Part shown: in pieces, positions 62,745 to 62,779 of the stretch
Position numbering within the stretch: position 1 is the stretch's first letter
Layout of the letters: the number at the start of each line of letters is the position of its first letter
DNA from: Glycomyces salinus
Lineage (GTDB): Bacteria > Actinomycetota > Actinomycetes > Mycobacteriales > Micromonosporaceae
DNA: 62,779 nt
Direction of reading: 5' to 3'
Assembly (NCBI RefSeq): GCF_016428645.1
Contig: NZ_JAELXW010000052.1
Location: 1 to 62,779 of the forward strand
Made by a program: the position numbers and the translations under genes
The notes under the pieces: model-generated
Seen by the model: the letters and a program-made list of their open reading frames with translations, nothing else
Told to the model about the DNA's origin: nothing
The model's database searches: none

Positions 62745-62779
<35 letters not shown>

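Overview
The window is about 62.8 kb of very GC-rich DNA with short intergenic gaps, many GTG and TTG starts, ATGA/GTGA gene overlaps and a 33-base poly-G run at the right edge that looks like a contig-end artefact. The gene content is actinobacterial: mec-cysO-cysM, murI, GlpR/SepX-like protein, accD5/accE with birA, egtD, type VII secretion (T7SS)-type substrates, an EXLDI protein beside DrrAB, and a HelD-type helicase. A member of the Glycomycetales/Micromonosporales neighbourhood is my guess; nothing here fixes the genus. At least seventeen genes have a TANNNT hexamer 6-8 nt before the start codon, which suggests common leaderless transcription.

Layout. 0.1-5.5 kb: MacAB-like efflux operon with a repeat-bearing lipoprotein, divergent from a two-component system. 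5.5-12.5 kb: epimerase behind a MerR-type promoter, LPxTG surface protein, DsbA-like oxidoreductase, Dyp peroxidase, PCu(A)C copper chaperone and a membrane protein, AHSA1-family protein and a P-loop protein. 13-17.8 kb: DrrAB-type exporter, EXLDI protein with an inverted-repeat operator, Spo0M, pncB. 17.9-26.5 kb: MFS transporter, CysO cysteine pathway, murI, metallo-hydrolase, DUF3352 protein, dGTPase and an orphan VapB. 26.6-31.6 kb: trmB, GlpR-like protein, a membrane-tethered ECF sigma factor, GtrA. 31.9-37.3 kb: a T7SS substrate cassette without secretion machinery. 37.4-47.9 kb: PH-domain protein, LuxR regulator, birA divergent from the acyl-CoA carboxylase genes, maf, CDF transporter, thioredoxin-like protein, GNAT, HelD. 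47.8-53.5 kb is an accessory segment: a small effector-like protein divergent from a split NB-ARC/TPR pair, a glycosyltransferase-like gene whose 5' end carries a heptanucleotide tandem repeat, and an Imm51-like gene. 53.5-62.7 kb: phosphatase, egtD, PfkB kinase, DUF4245 protein, xseB and xseA separated by an IscB element, ispH, rmuC and a membrane protein.

Three observations stand out. First, the small protein at 48961-49299 and the NB-ARC protein at 49412-50404 share an 18-residue motif (FHNEF...V..V(V/I)QA), at the C terminus of one and the N terminus of the other. This is the arrangement described for bacterial amyloid-signalling (BASS/RHIM-like) NLR-effector pairs. Second, a complete-looking IscB gene sits between xseA and xseB, bounded by ATGA on both sides, as if a HEARO/IscB element inserted into an ancestral ATGA stop-start overlap and supplied a new ribosome-binding site for xseB. 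Third, nine copies of a 7-bp repeat put the only ATG of the 51.4-53.0 kb gene out of frame, so that gene may be phase-variable. These functions are inferred from sequence motifs only.
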